Both the position numbers and the translations under genes were made by a program. The notes beneath the pieces were generated by a model that did not search any database, was not told the DNA's origin, and was given only the letters and a program-made list of their open reading frames with translations. A stretch of 64,000 bases of DNA from Paludibacter sp. (lineage in GTDB: Bacteria; Bacteroidota; Bacteroidia; Bacteroidales; Paludibacteraceae), in assembly GCA_031292575.1 (NCBI GenBank), contig JARLGX010000005.1:62001-126000 (forward strand), written 5' to 3'. Each line of letters starts with the position of its first letter. Position 1 is the stretch's first letter. Shown in pieces: positions 39,964 through 50,103 of the stretch.

Positions 39964-42234
39964 TTATTTTACCATGATTACAATATCCTGTCTTCTATTT
40001 TCAGGAATTATTGAAACCACCCGCACTTTCCCATCCTTCAATTCAGCTTCTACAGTCGTATTTTTTGGCGCATGTAATTTAAAATGTACATTCCAATCTT
40101 TTGGCCATGCCGGAAAAAGAAGGATTTTGCCATCGTCGGTGGTTTGCAAAAGCATTTCCTGCAAACCAATCATGCCACTGCCTCCCCAATTGCAATCGGG
40201 ACTCCAGTCGAAACCGGGACCCCAGAATGCAGGAAAACGGTACGGTCCGTTGGCAAGTTTCAGCGAATTTAATCGTTTGGCTTCGTCGGTTAGTCCGAGG
40301 CAGGCTGCAAAAATATTATCCTGTTTCCAACCCACATGACTTCTGAATTTTTGAACATCAGGATCGTAAAGATAGGTATTTCGGGCAATTTGCAGACTAT
40401 CTTTCCCCACTCCAAAAATATGCCATGGAAACACCGGATAAAGCTGGGGTGCTTCTGTATTATTCACCCTTTCCCATGTTTTGGCTGGTGAAATCATCGT
40501 TTTTCCATCAATAATTCTCAATGGTATTGGTGGAATGGTTTTGAGCAAAGAATCATTGCCCAATGTTTTCAAAATGGTTTTCAATGCAGCAATTGTACTT
40601 GCCGGATTATTGGCCATTTTATATGTTTCACAAGCCGAAGCCGGAAAAAGGATTAAATGTCCTTCGCCATCCAGCGTTTTCCGCCCCCGATGTTGTGCCA
40701 GATAGCGGTAATGTTCGTCGAAAAAGCGGACACAACTTTCAATCAGCGGTTTGTATTTCGCAATATCAGCATTTGCATACTCTTTCGTTTCCAGAATCAT
40801 TTGGCAGATTTCCAGTGCCGTATCCCAGGTATACTCTAACCACGCGTTGTATTCAACTCCTTTGTCAAAATAATCAGGGCGTTTCCAACCGTATTCGCTT
40901 GGGTTGGGCAACCCGAAATTCTCAATCTGTTCCGTAAAGCATGCCCCTTGATGATTCCAATAAATTTTAGAGCGAAGTTCGGCATTTTTCAAAATACGAT
41001 TGTAAAACTCAAATTCAGGAATCATCATGTCGAAATCACCCGATTTCAACATAGGCCAGTAAACCAATCGTTGATTTTGCGCAGTAAAAGTGCCACCTGT
41101 CCAGCGACGGTAATCGGGTGTAAATGCCAGCTTTGAATCAACAAAAACCGGATCGAAAGTAAACAGTCCTCCGTTGAAGCGGGTAGGCCAACCGCTGTGG
41201 GCATTACAGCCAAGCATATAACGAAACAACGTGTAATTCCGCGAAAGATTTGCAGCTTCGCCGTCGATATGAATAAAACTGCGGTTCCAAAAATCATTCC
41301 ACCAGACAACAGATTGTTTCCCGTCGATTTTTGTGTTTATCTTTTCAATTGTTTTATTTAAAGCAGATGTCCATTCGCTAATATTTTTATCCTGTGAAAT
41401 TTGCAGAGCAATTTTTAATTCCTGTTTTTTAAAAGGTTTTTTACTTTTGAAAATCCATGCTTTATAATCAGTTCCTGAATAAATCCCCTTTTCAGTACGA
41501 TTGAAAATCAGATTTTCGCCCCACATTTTTCCCCCTGAAGTGAGTTGGCAAAGAGGATTATATAGTTGAGGTTTCACACTTTCGAGTCCTTGCTGAGCAA
41601 CGGTTATATCAAAAATTGTCTTTTCGGAATTTCGGTGAAAAAAAGTAACTGAATTCTCCGTAGTCGAAATTGAATCTTTCCCTGTAACAAGCCCTTTGGG
41701 AGGAGACCATTTGTAGGATCCCTGATCTCCTTCCCCTTTTCGGATTATTCGGTCAGCATATCGCCAGTTTTCATAACTAATTTCTGACGTAATTTTCTTT
41801 TTGCTTACAATTTCAAAGTGAATAACCGGCTTAAAAACATCTGCCCAAAGTTGAATGGTAATTCCATTGGCTGAAAATTCAACATAACCATCGTTTAATT
41901 TCAAAGTCTGACGGAAATTTGTTGCCTCGGTGAATGGATTAGGTGAAAGACGCACCCTGAAACGCCCTTGTTTAAGCATGGTATTATTTTCATCGAAAGC
42001 ACCACTTTTACTGACGTAAAATAACAAATCACCATTTTCCACCCACACATTCATGCCGATATCGCCGCCACCACAGGGCATTGATTCCGATGAATTGTGA
42101 GATGGGGAAGTCCATGTGTAATCTGGTTCTATAGCAAAAGCAGAGGAACAGACTAAAAAGAGGAAAAAAAGAAGAACCCCTAACCCCTGAAGGGGAACTA
42201 ATTTAGCTTTGCTTTGTATTCTTCTCATATTCAT
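39964..42234 (-). CDS. DUF5703/GH95-like glycoside hydrolase (six-hairpin fold)
   Basis: SHNSSESMPCGGGDIGMNVWVENGDLLFYVSKSGAFDENNTMLKQGRFRVRLSPNPF; C-terminal EMLLQTTDDGKILLFPAWPKDWNVHFKLHAPKNTTVEAELKDGKV. Confidence 0.7.
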   Translation of the reverse strand: MNMRRIQSKAKLVPLQGLGVLLFFLFLVCSSAFAIEPDYTWTSPSHNSSESMPCGGGDIGMNVWVENGDLLFYVSKSGAFDENNTMLKQGRFRVRLSPNPFTEATNFRQTLKLNDGYVEFSANGITIQLWADVFKPVIHFEIVSKKKITSEISYENWRYADRIIRKGEGDQGSYKWSPPKGLVTGKDSISTTENSVTFFHRNSEKTIFDITVAQQGLESVKPQLYNPLCQLTSGGKMWGENLIFNRTEKGIYSGTDYKAWIFKSKKPFKKQELKIALQISQDKNISEWTSALNKTIEKINTKIDGKQSVVWWNDFWNRSFIHIDGEAANLSRNYTLFRYMLGCNAHSGWPTRFNGGLFTFDPVFVDSKLAFTPDYRRWTGGTFTAQNQRLVYWPMLKSGDFDMMIPEFEFYNRILKNAELRSKIYWNHQGACFTEQIENFGLPNPSEYGWKRPDYFDKGVEYNAWLEYTWDTALEICQMILETKEYANADIAKYKPLIESCVRFFDEHYRYLAQHRGRKTLDGEGHLILFPASACETYKMANNPASTIAALKTILKTLGNDSLLKTIPPIPLRIIDGKTMISPAKTWERVNNTEAPQLYPVFPWHIFGVGKDSLQIARNTYLYDPDVQKFRSHVGWKQDNIFAACLGLTDEAKRLNSLKLANGPYRFPAFWGPGFDWSPDCNWGGSGMIGLQEMLLQTTDDGKILLFPAWPKDWNVHFKLHAPKNTTVEAELKDGKVRVVSIIPENRRQDIVIMVK

Positions 42235-42293
42235 AATCGTTGATTTATAATGGAATGAAGTAATTATATGCCCCTTTAGGGGTTAGGGGTCAT
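42174..42293. repeat. Paired inverted repeat (REP/MITE-like), copy 1
   Basis: Arm 42174-42206 gaacccctaacccctgaaggggaactaatttag; opposing arm 42271-42293 cccctttaggggttaggggtcat. Confidence 0.8.
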
Positions 42294-42299
42294 AGCACT

Positions 42300-43727
42300 C
42301 TACCAATTATCACTCCTAAATGAAGACACAGGCATACCATCCGATCCATACAAATCACCATCCACATAATTTTCAAAAGCATAACGCACAGCAACAGGTT
42401 TTTTCACTTCATCGCTTTTTACATACATTTTACTTCGTTCAATCCATGCTTTGGCAGGATGAAAAACCTTGTCATCACCGGCAACCGTGAAAAGTTTTGA
42501 TTCAAAATTATTAGCCGAAATCCACATCGGAGCACGTTCAAAACTAACAATTACTGTATCACCTTTAATTTCTATGCCGCTATAAACTGGACTTTCGGAC
42601 GCAACACCTTTAAATCCGTAGGTTTTAGTCAAAGCAAGTAAGGCCAGCCGTTCACCGGCAATTTGTTTTTTTCGAGGATGAATCCCTTTTTCCAGTCCGG
42701 CATCTAACAATACCGCCATTCCCGATTGAGGAATCATCGATTCAGCTTTCAGTTGAGCTTCGCGCAAATAAGCCGAATTGATCACTTTTTTACCTTTTTC
42801 AGTAATAATTCCATAATCGAATGGAGCAATTTGGCAGTAATAAAAAGGAATCATGTCCTTTTGTGCCCAGTTGGTTCTCCAACTTTCCACCATAGTTTTA
42901 AACATCGCAGCGTAGGTATCGGCATGATCATAATTCGATTCACCCTGATACCAGATTATTCCTTTTATTGTCAGTCCAACAATCGGATGAATCATAGCCT
43001 GATAAAGTGTAGTCGGTGTGCGGTTTTTCTCTTTGATATCGGCTTCGGTTTTCGGAATTTTCACCGAAGGAAAAGCACGCAACATATCTTCTGTCATCCA
43101 TGCTTCAATACACGAACCACCCCAAGAACTTAAAATCAATCCAACCGGCACATGAAGCATTTGTTGCATTAACCGACCGAAATAATAGCCCGTGGCACTA
43201 AAATCTCGAACAGATTCAGATGTGGCTTCTTCCCATTTTCCTGTCACATTATTTTGAGCTTCAATGGTTGAATTTCGTTTTACAGTGAATAATCGAATAT
43301 CCGGATTAGCACTTTTCAGAATGTCCATATTCGACCCATCAACCTGCTGGTTTTTAAATCCCTTCATGGGCATTTCCATGTTACTTTGTCCAGAGCACAG
43401 CCAAAGTTCGCCAAAAATCACATTGTTCAACGTCAACGCTTTACCATCGGTGATTGTAAGCGTATATTTTTTACCATCTGCAATTGGAGTTTTGAATGAA
43501 GTTTTCCAATTGCCGTTTTTATCAGCTTCCGTTTTAACCGGAGTTTTTGACCAGGAAGTCAGAATTGTAACTGTTTTGTTTGCATCAGCTTTTCCCCATA
43601 TATTCACCTGAGTATTCTGCTGCATCAACATGTTATCTGAGAAAATTGAAGGAAGTTTGATTTCAGCAATTGTTATCTGCGTAAGAGATAACATGAATAG
43701 AAATATTAATTTAGAAAGATGTTTCAT
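42300..43727 (-). CDS. Sialate O-acetylesterase-like (SASA) carbohydrate esterase
   Basis: LPSIFSDNMLMQQNTQVNIWGKADANKTVTI, FGELWLCSGQSNMEMPM, GIIWYQGESNYDHADTY. Confidence 0.93.
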   Translation of the reverse strand: MKHLSKLIFLFMLSLTQITIAEIKLPSIFSDNMLMQQNTQVNIWGKADANKTVTILTSWSKTPVKTEADKNGNWKTSFKTPIADGKKYTLTITDGKALTLNNVIFGELWLCSGQSNMEMPMKGFKNQQVDGSNMDILKSANPDIRLFTVKRNSTIEAQNNVTGKWEEATSESVRDFSATGYYFGRLMQQMLHVPVGLILSSWGGSCIEAWMTEDMLRAFPSVKIPKTEADIKEKNRTPTTLYQAMIHPIVGLTIKGIIWYQGESNYDHADTYAAMFKTMVESWRTNWAQKDMIPFYYCQIAPFDYGIITEKGKKVINSAYLREAQLKAESMIPQSGMAVLLDAGLEKGIHPRKKQIAGERLALLALTKTYGFKGVASESPVYSGIEIKGDTVIVSFERAPMWISANNFESKLFTVAGDDKVFHPAKAWIERSKMYVKSDEVKKPVAVRYAFENYVDGDLYGSDGMPVSSFRSDNW

Positions 43728-43744
43728 TTTATATGTTGATTTTG

Positions 43745-46700
43745 TTATTTAGTTATAAAAGTCAATGGTCCAATTAGTCCTGCTTCCAGCAGTTTATCTT
43801 CACTCATGCGGTATTTGCCGTTTGTCCAGATTCCGGGAAATGGTGGTGTACCTTTATCTGAACCATTTATTGCATTTGCCCAGGTGTTGGTCACTTCAAT
43901 TTCGAGTGAATTTAAACCATTTTTCAGAGCTTTGGTTATGTCAACCTGATAAGGTGTTGTCCAAGCCGTTCCACAATCAATGCCGTTAACGCGAACAGTT
44001 GCCAGATTACAAACTTTCCCTAAATTCAGGTAGATTTTGTTCAATTTAGAATCTGCATTCCAATTAAAACCGCTTTGATAAATGGCTGTACCCGAATAAA
44101 ATTTAATCAGCGGATTTGCACTTTTACTCCAGTCGAAAAGCTGGTTTGATAGTTCCGTTTGATTATTTTTCAAGAAAGAGACATTCCACTTTCCGTTAAT
44201 TTCAAACGGTTTTGTGACAGCATTTGTTGGCTGTTCCACAACATTCGGTTGATTTGTTTTATTGCTGAAAACAACAAAAACAGATTCGTAAGGGGCTAAT
44301 GTAAGTTTCATCGAAGTTCTTCCTGATGTCGATTTCCAACTTTCAGGGGATGTAATTTCAGCATTAACCGGATTCCATAACTCCGGTGTTTTTCCAACGA
44401 TCCGAAATGATGCATCAAAGTTTCGTGTATTATTTTCCTGATTTGAAATAAAATAAATATCGGCTTTATCGCCCCGACGATGCGTCCACGCTATTTGTTC
44501 CGGCACAATCACATCCATTTCAATCCCATAAGCCGAGAAATCATTGGCTGTAAAAGGCAAGGTTGGAATAATCACGCCTGCCTTTTCTAACTCATTTATT
44601 TTTGCCTTAACTTCAGCCGAAAGTGGTACATTGTCGGGATTCATTGGGTTCGACAAAGGCAATACGAGCACTTTGTACGAAGCTCCACCGGGCAACACCA
44701 ATCGTCCGTTTTTGGCCTCAGCCAATCGTAGTAAAGCATCCTTATTGAACGAGTCGTAGGCATATCCCCGCAATGGGTTAATCCATTTTTCGGGTTCAGC
44801 CATGTTAGCTGAATGATGAACTCCGGCTGGCATTTCACATTGCGGCTGGCCTTCATTCTTCAGCCGGATGCGTTCACTTTCCACGCGTTCCGCCCCGAAA
44901 ATTCCGGGAAGTGAAGGTACAAGCCGGTCAGGCAAGATGGCACGGCGCGGAATTTCTTCACCCGTAAATACAGCAATGTCAGCAACCGGATGACCATATT
45001 GCAACATAGCCTGGCAGCGGGTTACATAATCAACCCAAGCTTTGCCCGATTTCCACCAGGTTTGATCACGCTGAAAATAGTGACCAATTCCATCTAAGGT
45101 AACTCCCGGCGCACGATCCATATACGGATTGTGTACAAAAACATGAAAGAAAACTTTATTGATTCCCAATGCAAAATTACGGTCAAGAACCGGTTTTAAC
45201 AGAGCTGGATCTTCATCCCAATTAACCCTCAATTCTGTGAAACTTTCACATTGAATAATATTTTTACCATAAATATGGGCTCCACTGATGGCATCGAGCA
45301 TGTCGTTGGGCTTATCGTGAGTAGGACTGCGTAACCAAAACTCGCCCATTGGACGATCGGGTATTTGGAAGTGCAACATGCCATCGCTCACAAAAGTTGG
45401 AGCTATACATTCATTCGACGTTTCGCACCCGTAAGCCTTGGCATTTTTCTGCATAACTTTGAAAAACACATCCACCACTAGTTCGGAAATAGTCGTCCGC
45501 ACATCGCGCAAAACTTTCTCCGAAACTTGTACATTCTCAATCGGATAACCTGCCAATAATGGCAAGTATGGCATTAAATCGTAACCACGCCGGGCTTTAA
45601 ATTCGGTAGCAAAATTACTGCTCCAGTTTTGGCTGCCACATTCCCAACTGTCGATGTGCATAAATTTCAGTACCCGATGCGCCAATGCCGAGTCGGTTTT
45701 GGCAAAAGCTGCCCCAAACCAATTGTCGAATTGTTTTTGCACTGCTGTCTCTGAAAATTTATCGCATTCAAGTCCTTTTGCCTCACCACCGGTTGCATTG
45801 GTTTGTCCAGTGGAAGTATGTCCCATGCGCAAAATCCGCCAAGTGCCACGCGGAAGATTACATGTGAGGTATCCATCTTTAAAAGACGAAGTTAGATTTA
45901 TGATTTTATCTTTTGGCGTACAATCTGAAGTTGTGATTTCATGCGACGAAGTTTCGTTTGCTACACGCCAAACAAGTCCGGCTTTGCCTTCCCATTGATT
46001 AATTCTGGGGGTAGAACTCAACTTAATTTCTTTGATTTTCAAAGTCGGTTTCCATTTGGCAGCGTCCAAATCTTCGCTTCCGGGCTCAGTTCCAACAGGA
46101 GTCCAGGATAAGCGGAAATAACTTGCTGTGGTAGGTGTAACACTGAACGTACTGTTGAATCCCGTGTTTTGCCAACCCTGACGGGCAGGAATAAGCAGTT
46201 TGACTAAGTGGAAATTTACCCCATCATCACTGGCTGAGACGGCAAGTCGCTGCGACTCAAAATTATTTCCTGTAGGCGTCAGCTCTATGCTTCGCAAGGT
46301 AAAAGGGCTGGTATAGTGATACTCAAGATAACACGGTTTCGACGCTTTGAAATCTTTTCCGGGGATGGAAAACGGAATGGAGTCATCAGGATTGTCAGAC
46401 TTTACTGAAAAATCATCCCTTGATTTTCCGAAAGAGGCGTTAGAAACCGGAAGTGCATAGACAGCAATATCATCGTAATAGCCCTGATAAGATTCAGGAA
46501 TTTTGATTTTCAAATTATTAATTTTTCCTCCGGCAATAATCGTATCAGTAAATACCACTTTTTGCATGGACTCCTTGGGCGTAATCCACGGTCCGCCGGC
46601 TAAGGCAAAACCATCTGAAACATGCATACCAAGTTTCAACCCGAGACTATCAGCTTCCTGCATGCTGTAACGCACCATTTCCCACCATTGGGGTGTCAGT

Positions 46701-47008
46701 TGCGAAACGGCGTTCGGATAAGTTCCATCAACACCCCGTATTGTCATTAAATATGCACCTCCCAAACCGATTTGCTTCATGGCTTCCAAATCGGCTTTGA
46801 TACCGGGCTTGGAAACTGCACCATGCATCCAGTACCAAAAAGTCCAGGGTTTGGCTTCGACAGACGGATGATTGAATTGGTTGTAAAGAGAAGGTTGGGA
46901 AAAAGAAAAAGTTGAAATAAATAAAAACAGAAAAAGAACAAAAGAACCCCTAACCCCTAAAAGGGAATTGAAGTTACATTTGTCTATAATATTTTTTTTT
47001 TCTAACAT
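43745..47008 (-). CDS. GH106-like alpha-L-rhamnosidase
   Basis: FNHPSVEAKPWTFWYWMHGAVSKPGIKADLEAMKQIGLGGAYLM; HIDSWECGSQNWSSNFATEFKARRGYDLMPYLP; FTELRVNWDEDPALLKPVLDRNFALGINKVFFHVFVHNPY; C-terminal GH2-like sandwich. Confidence 0.85.
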   Translation of the reverse strand: MLEKKNIIDKCNFNSLLGVRGSFVLFLFLFISTFSFSQPSLYNQFNHPSVEAKPWTFWYWMHGAVSKPGIKADLEAMKQIGLGGAYLMTIRGVDGTYPNAVSQLTPQWWEMVRYSMQEADSLGLKLGMHVSDGFALAGGPWITPKESMQKVVFTDTIIAGGKINNLKIKIPESYQGYYDDIAVYALPVSNASFGKSRDDFSVKSDNPDDSIPFSIPGKDFKASKPCYLEYHYTSPFTLRSIELTPTGNNFESQRLAVSASDDGVNFHLVKLLIPARQGWQNTGFNSTFSVTPTTASYFRLSWTPVGTEPGSEDLDAAKWKPTLKIKEIKLSSTPRINQWEGKAGLVWRVANETSSHEITTSDCTPKDKIINLTSSFKDGYLTCNLPRGTWRILRMGHTSTGQTNATGGEAKGLECDKFSETAVQKQFDNWFGAAFAKTDSALAHRVLKFMHIDSWECGSQNWSSNFATEFKARRGYDLMPYLPLLAGYPIENVQVSEKVLRDVRTTISELVVDVFFKVMQKNAKAYGCETSNECIAPTFVSDGMLHFQIPDRPMGEFWLRSPTHDKPNDMLDAISGAHIYGKNIIQCESFTELRVNWDEDPALLKPVLDRNFALGINKVFFHVFVHNPYMDRAPGVTLDGIGHYFQRDQTWWKSGKAWVDYVTRCQAMLQYGHPVADIAVFTGEEIPRRAILPDRLVPSLPGIFGAERVESERIRLKNEGQPQCEMPAGVHHSANMAEPEKWINPLRGYAYDSFNKDALLRLAEAKNGRLVLPGGASYKVLVLPLSNPMNPDNVPLSAEVKAKINELEKAGVIIPTLPFTANDFSAYGIEMDVIVPEQIAWTHRRGDKADIYFISNQENNTRNFDASFRIVGKTPELWNPVNAEITSPESWKSTSGRTSMKLTLAPYESVFVVFSNKTNQPNVVEQPTNAVTKPFEINGKWNVSFLKNNQTELSNQLFDWSKSANPLIKFYSGTAIYQSGFNWNADSKLNKIYLNLGKVCNLATVRVNGIDCGTAWTTPYQVDITKALKNGLNSLEIEVTNTWANAINGSDKGTPPFPGIWTNGKYRMSEDKLLEAGLIGPLTFITK

Positions 47009-47053
47009 ATGCAGAATAACTAATTTAGTTCCCCTTTAGGGGTTAGGGGTCAT
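46944..47053. repeat. Paired inverted repeat (REP/MITE-like), copy 2
   Basis: Arm 46944-46975 gaacccctaacccctaaaagggaattgaagtt; opposing arm 47018-47053 aactaatttagttcccctttaggggttaggggtcat. Confidence 0.85.
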
Positions 47054-49905
47054 TTAAACTTCAACACAATTCTTCCTGTTTGTTCACCGTCCACCCATTT
47101 TGGTTGGGCTGATGGCCCGTTTAAATCAGTTGAATTTACTTTATTTCTAACTGGTGGAATTACATTTAAAATTGAAATTCCGCTTTCAGGCAACTTATAG
47201 AGCAAATTATCGCGACCGTCACGTGGTTGGTAAACGCCAACATACGTATCCGGTGTTTCATTGGTAATGCTTATTTCACCTTCCGAAGTTTTCAGGGTCA
47301 TCCAGCTTACATGGGCAAAATAGCCTTTAAATTCGGGATAATCGAATGATTCACCTGGAATGGGATCATTGTATTTATTTTCCCATAAATCGTAAACCGG
47401 ACCCTGGGTTCGGTTTTGCCATACCCGATACGGACCGTCGCCCAACCAGCGTTTACTTTGAACTTTGTCTTCAGGATAATCGAATTTTATTCCCATCATA
47501 TCTACCACTGCACTGAAATTATAGCTGTAATCCAACGTCATTGTTCCGTTGGGAGCAATCGTCCATTGTGCTTTATCCATATTTCCAAGTTTATAATTAG
47601 CAGTTACAATCAGGTTTTTACCATTTTCTTTTATATCAAATCCGGTAAAAACAGCTGCATCGGTAAATTCCGTATAAGTACGTTCTTTCGCTTTTGCATC
47701 CGGATCGTCATGGTTGTAGAACTGATCCAATGAACGGTCGGCTCGGCGAGCCGCAAAAAAGTGAGGTCCGTTGGCAAAACTGATTTCACGTCCACCAATC
47801 GAAACACCTTTCAGTTCGCCATCTTTTTTGCTGAAAGTAATTTTCTCATTTGCTGCAGTAATAATCAATGATTCAGAAGTTGATTCCTGAGTCGGAACCG
47901 GACCTTCAATGGTTGAACTTTGTGCCGGTTTTTGAGCCGGTATTCTGAACGACCAACGCCAAAGTTCTTCACCACGATAATCAATAGCCGTAAGAAATAA
48001 TGCATCGGCTTGAGGGTCAATAGTCGTATTCAAATTGAGTTTCCCGGCTGAATGTGCCACAATATCCGAACCATTCACTTCGCCTTGTTTCAACACTTTT
48101 ACTGTTCCTTTTTCGTCGGAGGCAGATGGAAATTTCACCTGTTTCCACACAAAACGGCAAGTATTTATGTTCAGAAAATCATACCGGTTCTCAATATTGA
48201 AAACTCCGTTAAAAGTGGCATCAATACTCTTTTCAACCACCTGCACCGGACACCAGACTTGTTTTATCGTAAAATAGCTTCCCTCTTTTTCGTGATGCGG
48301 ACCTACAATTCCATCGCAAGCCCAATTTCCCTGGTTATCAATAAATCCGTTCATATCCACACGCTTTACACCTTCGTCAATCAAGGCCCACAAAAAACCA
48401 CCGGCACACCGTGGATGTTTCCGCATCATTTCCCAATAATCGTACAATCCGGCACCCAATCCGCCATCATACAATCCATGTAAAAATTCGGTTGGCATAA
48501 AAATTTCCGGCTTGCGCAAATAATCTTCTGTTTCGCCGTACGAGCGGTAATGCATGGTTTCAAATCCTCCGAAATTTCCCTGAGGATGAATAACAGGGCG
48601 GTGCTGCACATCGTATTTCCAAAATTCTCCATTCAGTTCGTTGTTCCAACCGCCTTCGTTGCCGTTACTCCACCAAATTACACACGGATGATTCACATCG
48701 CGCTCCACCATTTCTTTCACCAGTTTTATCCCCGTTGGGGTATCGTAATGTCCGTGCCACCCCCCCAGTTCATCCATCACATACAGTCCAAGCGAGTCAC
48801 AAGCATCCAAAAAATCAGGATCGGCAGGATAGTGTGAAAGGCGTACCGAATTCATATTCATACTTTTAATCAAAAGTACATCTTCAATGTTTTTTGCCTT
48901 GGAAAGTGTCCGGCCACTTTCAGGGCGGAAACTGTGGCGGTTCACACCTTTTATTAAAACTTTAACGCCATTGATATACAAACCATCACTTGGACGAACT
49001 TCGATGGTGCGAAATCCGAATTTATCGGAAACCTGATGTAAAACAGTACCATTTGCGTCGAGTAATGAAACCTGAGCAGTATAACGGTTTGGAGTTTCAG
49101 CAGTCCAAAGAAGTGGATTTTTTACAGACAATTCAGCTGTTGCCCAATCACTTCCTTCTTTTACCGAAGTAACGGATTCAGCCACTTGCTTGCCTTTTGC
49201 ATCGAGGATAACAGTTTTTATACTTGCTTTTTCAATGGCTTTATTCAATTGACAATTCGCCTTGAAAGTTCCATCGGCATGAGCATCAATGGAAAACTGT
49301 TGAATATTAATTACAGGCATTACTTCAAGAAAGACCGGGCGGAAAATCCCACCAAAGTTCCAATAATCAGCACGGCGTTCAGCCAGATTTACGTTTGGAT
49401 CGGCACTTTCTTTGTTTACCGTCACTTCCAGTAAATTTTTCTTTCCATATTTTACTCTATCGGTTATGTTGTATGAAAAACGATAAAATGCACCCTGATG
49501 CATCTGACCAGCTTTCTGACCATTGATTTTTACCTGTGTATCCGTCATCGAAGCCTCGAAAACAATGTTTATCTGTTTTCCCCGCCATGCGGTCGGAACT
49601 TCAAATTCATATTTATACATGCCGGTTTCATTGGCAATACCTTCGGCAGTAGCTTTTCCGTAAAATTTCATTCCATACTGATATTGCCCAAATCCCTGTA
49701 ATTCCCAACACGAAGGCACTCCAATTTTGGTCCATTTGCCGGAATTCATTCCTTCGGTACAAAAGAAATCCCATTGCACCATATCATCGCAACCGTGCCC
49801 TGAAAGGTAAATACGTTCGGTTGTTAGTGTTGACTTTTGAGCAAAAATGGAACTGATTGGGGAACCAAAAAGTGTAAAAATCAAAACAAATTTTAAATAC
49901 TTCAT
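47050..49905 (-). CDS. Glycoside hydrolase family 2 protein
   Basis: RYKFEVP-type jelly roll start, [68 protein letters not shown]. Start at MKYLKFVLIFTLFG (49905) preferred over the track start. Confidence 0.9.
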   Translation of the reverse strand: MKYLKFVLIFTLFGSPISSIFAQKSTLTTERIYLSGHGCDDMVQWDFFCTEGMNSGKWTKIGVPSCWELQGFGQYQYGMKFYGKATAEGIANETGMYKYEFEVPTAWRGKQINIVFEASMTDTQVKINGQKAGQMHQGAFYRFSYNITDRVKYGKKNLLEVTVNKESADPNVNLAERRADYWNFGGIFRPVFLEVMPVINIQQFSIDAHADGTFKANCQLNKAIEKASIKTVILDAKGKQVAESVTSVKEGSDWATAELSVKNPLLWTAETPNRYTAQVSLLDANGTVLHQVSDKFGFRTIEVRPSDGLYINGVKVLIKGVNRHSFRPESGRTLSKAKNIEDVLLIKSMNMNSVRLSHYPADPDFLDACDSLGLYVMDELGGWHGHYDTPTGIKLVKEMVERDVNHPCVIWWSNGNEGGWNNELNGEFWKYDVQHRPVIHPQGNFGGFETMHYRSYGETEDYLRKPEIFMPTEFLHGLYDGGLGAGLYDYWEMMRKHPRCAGGFLWALIDEGVKRVDMNGFIDNQGNWACDGIVGPHHEKEGSYFTIKQVWCPVQVVEKSIDATFNGVFNIENRYDFLNINTCRFVWKQVKFPSASDEKGTVKVLKQGEVNGSDIVAHSAGKLNLNTTIDPQADALFLTAIDYRGEELWRWSFRIPAQKPAQSSTIEGPVPTQESTSESLIITAANEKITFSKKDGELKGVSIGGREISFANGPHFFAARRADRSLDQFYNHDDPDAKAKERTYTEFTDAAVFTGFDIKENGKNLIVTANYKLGNMDKAQWTIAPNGTMTLDYSYNFSAVVDMMGIKFDYPEDKVQSKRWLGDGPYRVWQNRTQGPVYDLWENKYNDPIPGESFDYPEFKGYFAHVSWMTLKTSEGEISITNETPDTYVGVYQPRDGRDNLLYKLPESGISILNVIPPVRNKVNSTDLNGPSAQPKWVDGEQTGRIVLKFK

Positions 49906-50049
49906 GCTGTTTGAGCGTATTACATAAATTTTATCAAATGTCATTTTCAAGACGCAAAAAAGGAATATTTGTACCCATCTGAACGAGTACTGAAAACCTG
50001 AAAAACGAGTCTGATTATCAGTTTTTGAACAATAAGCAAAACTACGTAA

Positions 50050-50084
50050 AAAAGCCGTTCTAACCTAAGTTCAGAACGGCTTTT
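50050..50084 (-). terminator. Terminator downstream of MFS gene
   Basis: aaaagccgttct...agaacggctttt 12-bp stem with T-run on minus strand. Confidence 0.8.
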
Positions 50085-50103
50085 TAATTTTTCAAAATCT
50101 ATT

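Noticed and set aside
35662-43727. Sialic-acid catabolism locus suggested by two sialate-O-acetylesterase-like genes plus DapA-family aldolase
   Set aside because: SASA family is widely used for acetylated plant glycans; no sialidase, epimerase or ManNAc enzymes seen, the aldolase has GTTGE rather than a sialate-lyase-like signature, and the neighbours are pectin enzymes.
47416-49701. Several plus-strand ORFs (60-143 aa) opposite the 966-aa GH2 gene
   Set aside because: Shadow ORFs of a GC-moderate coding region.
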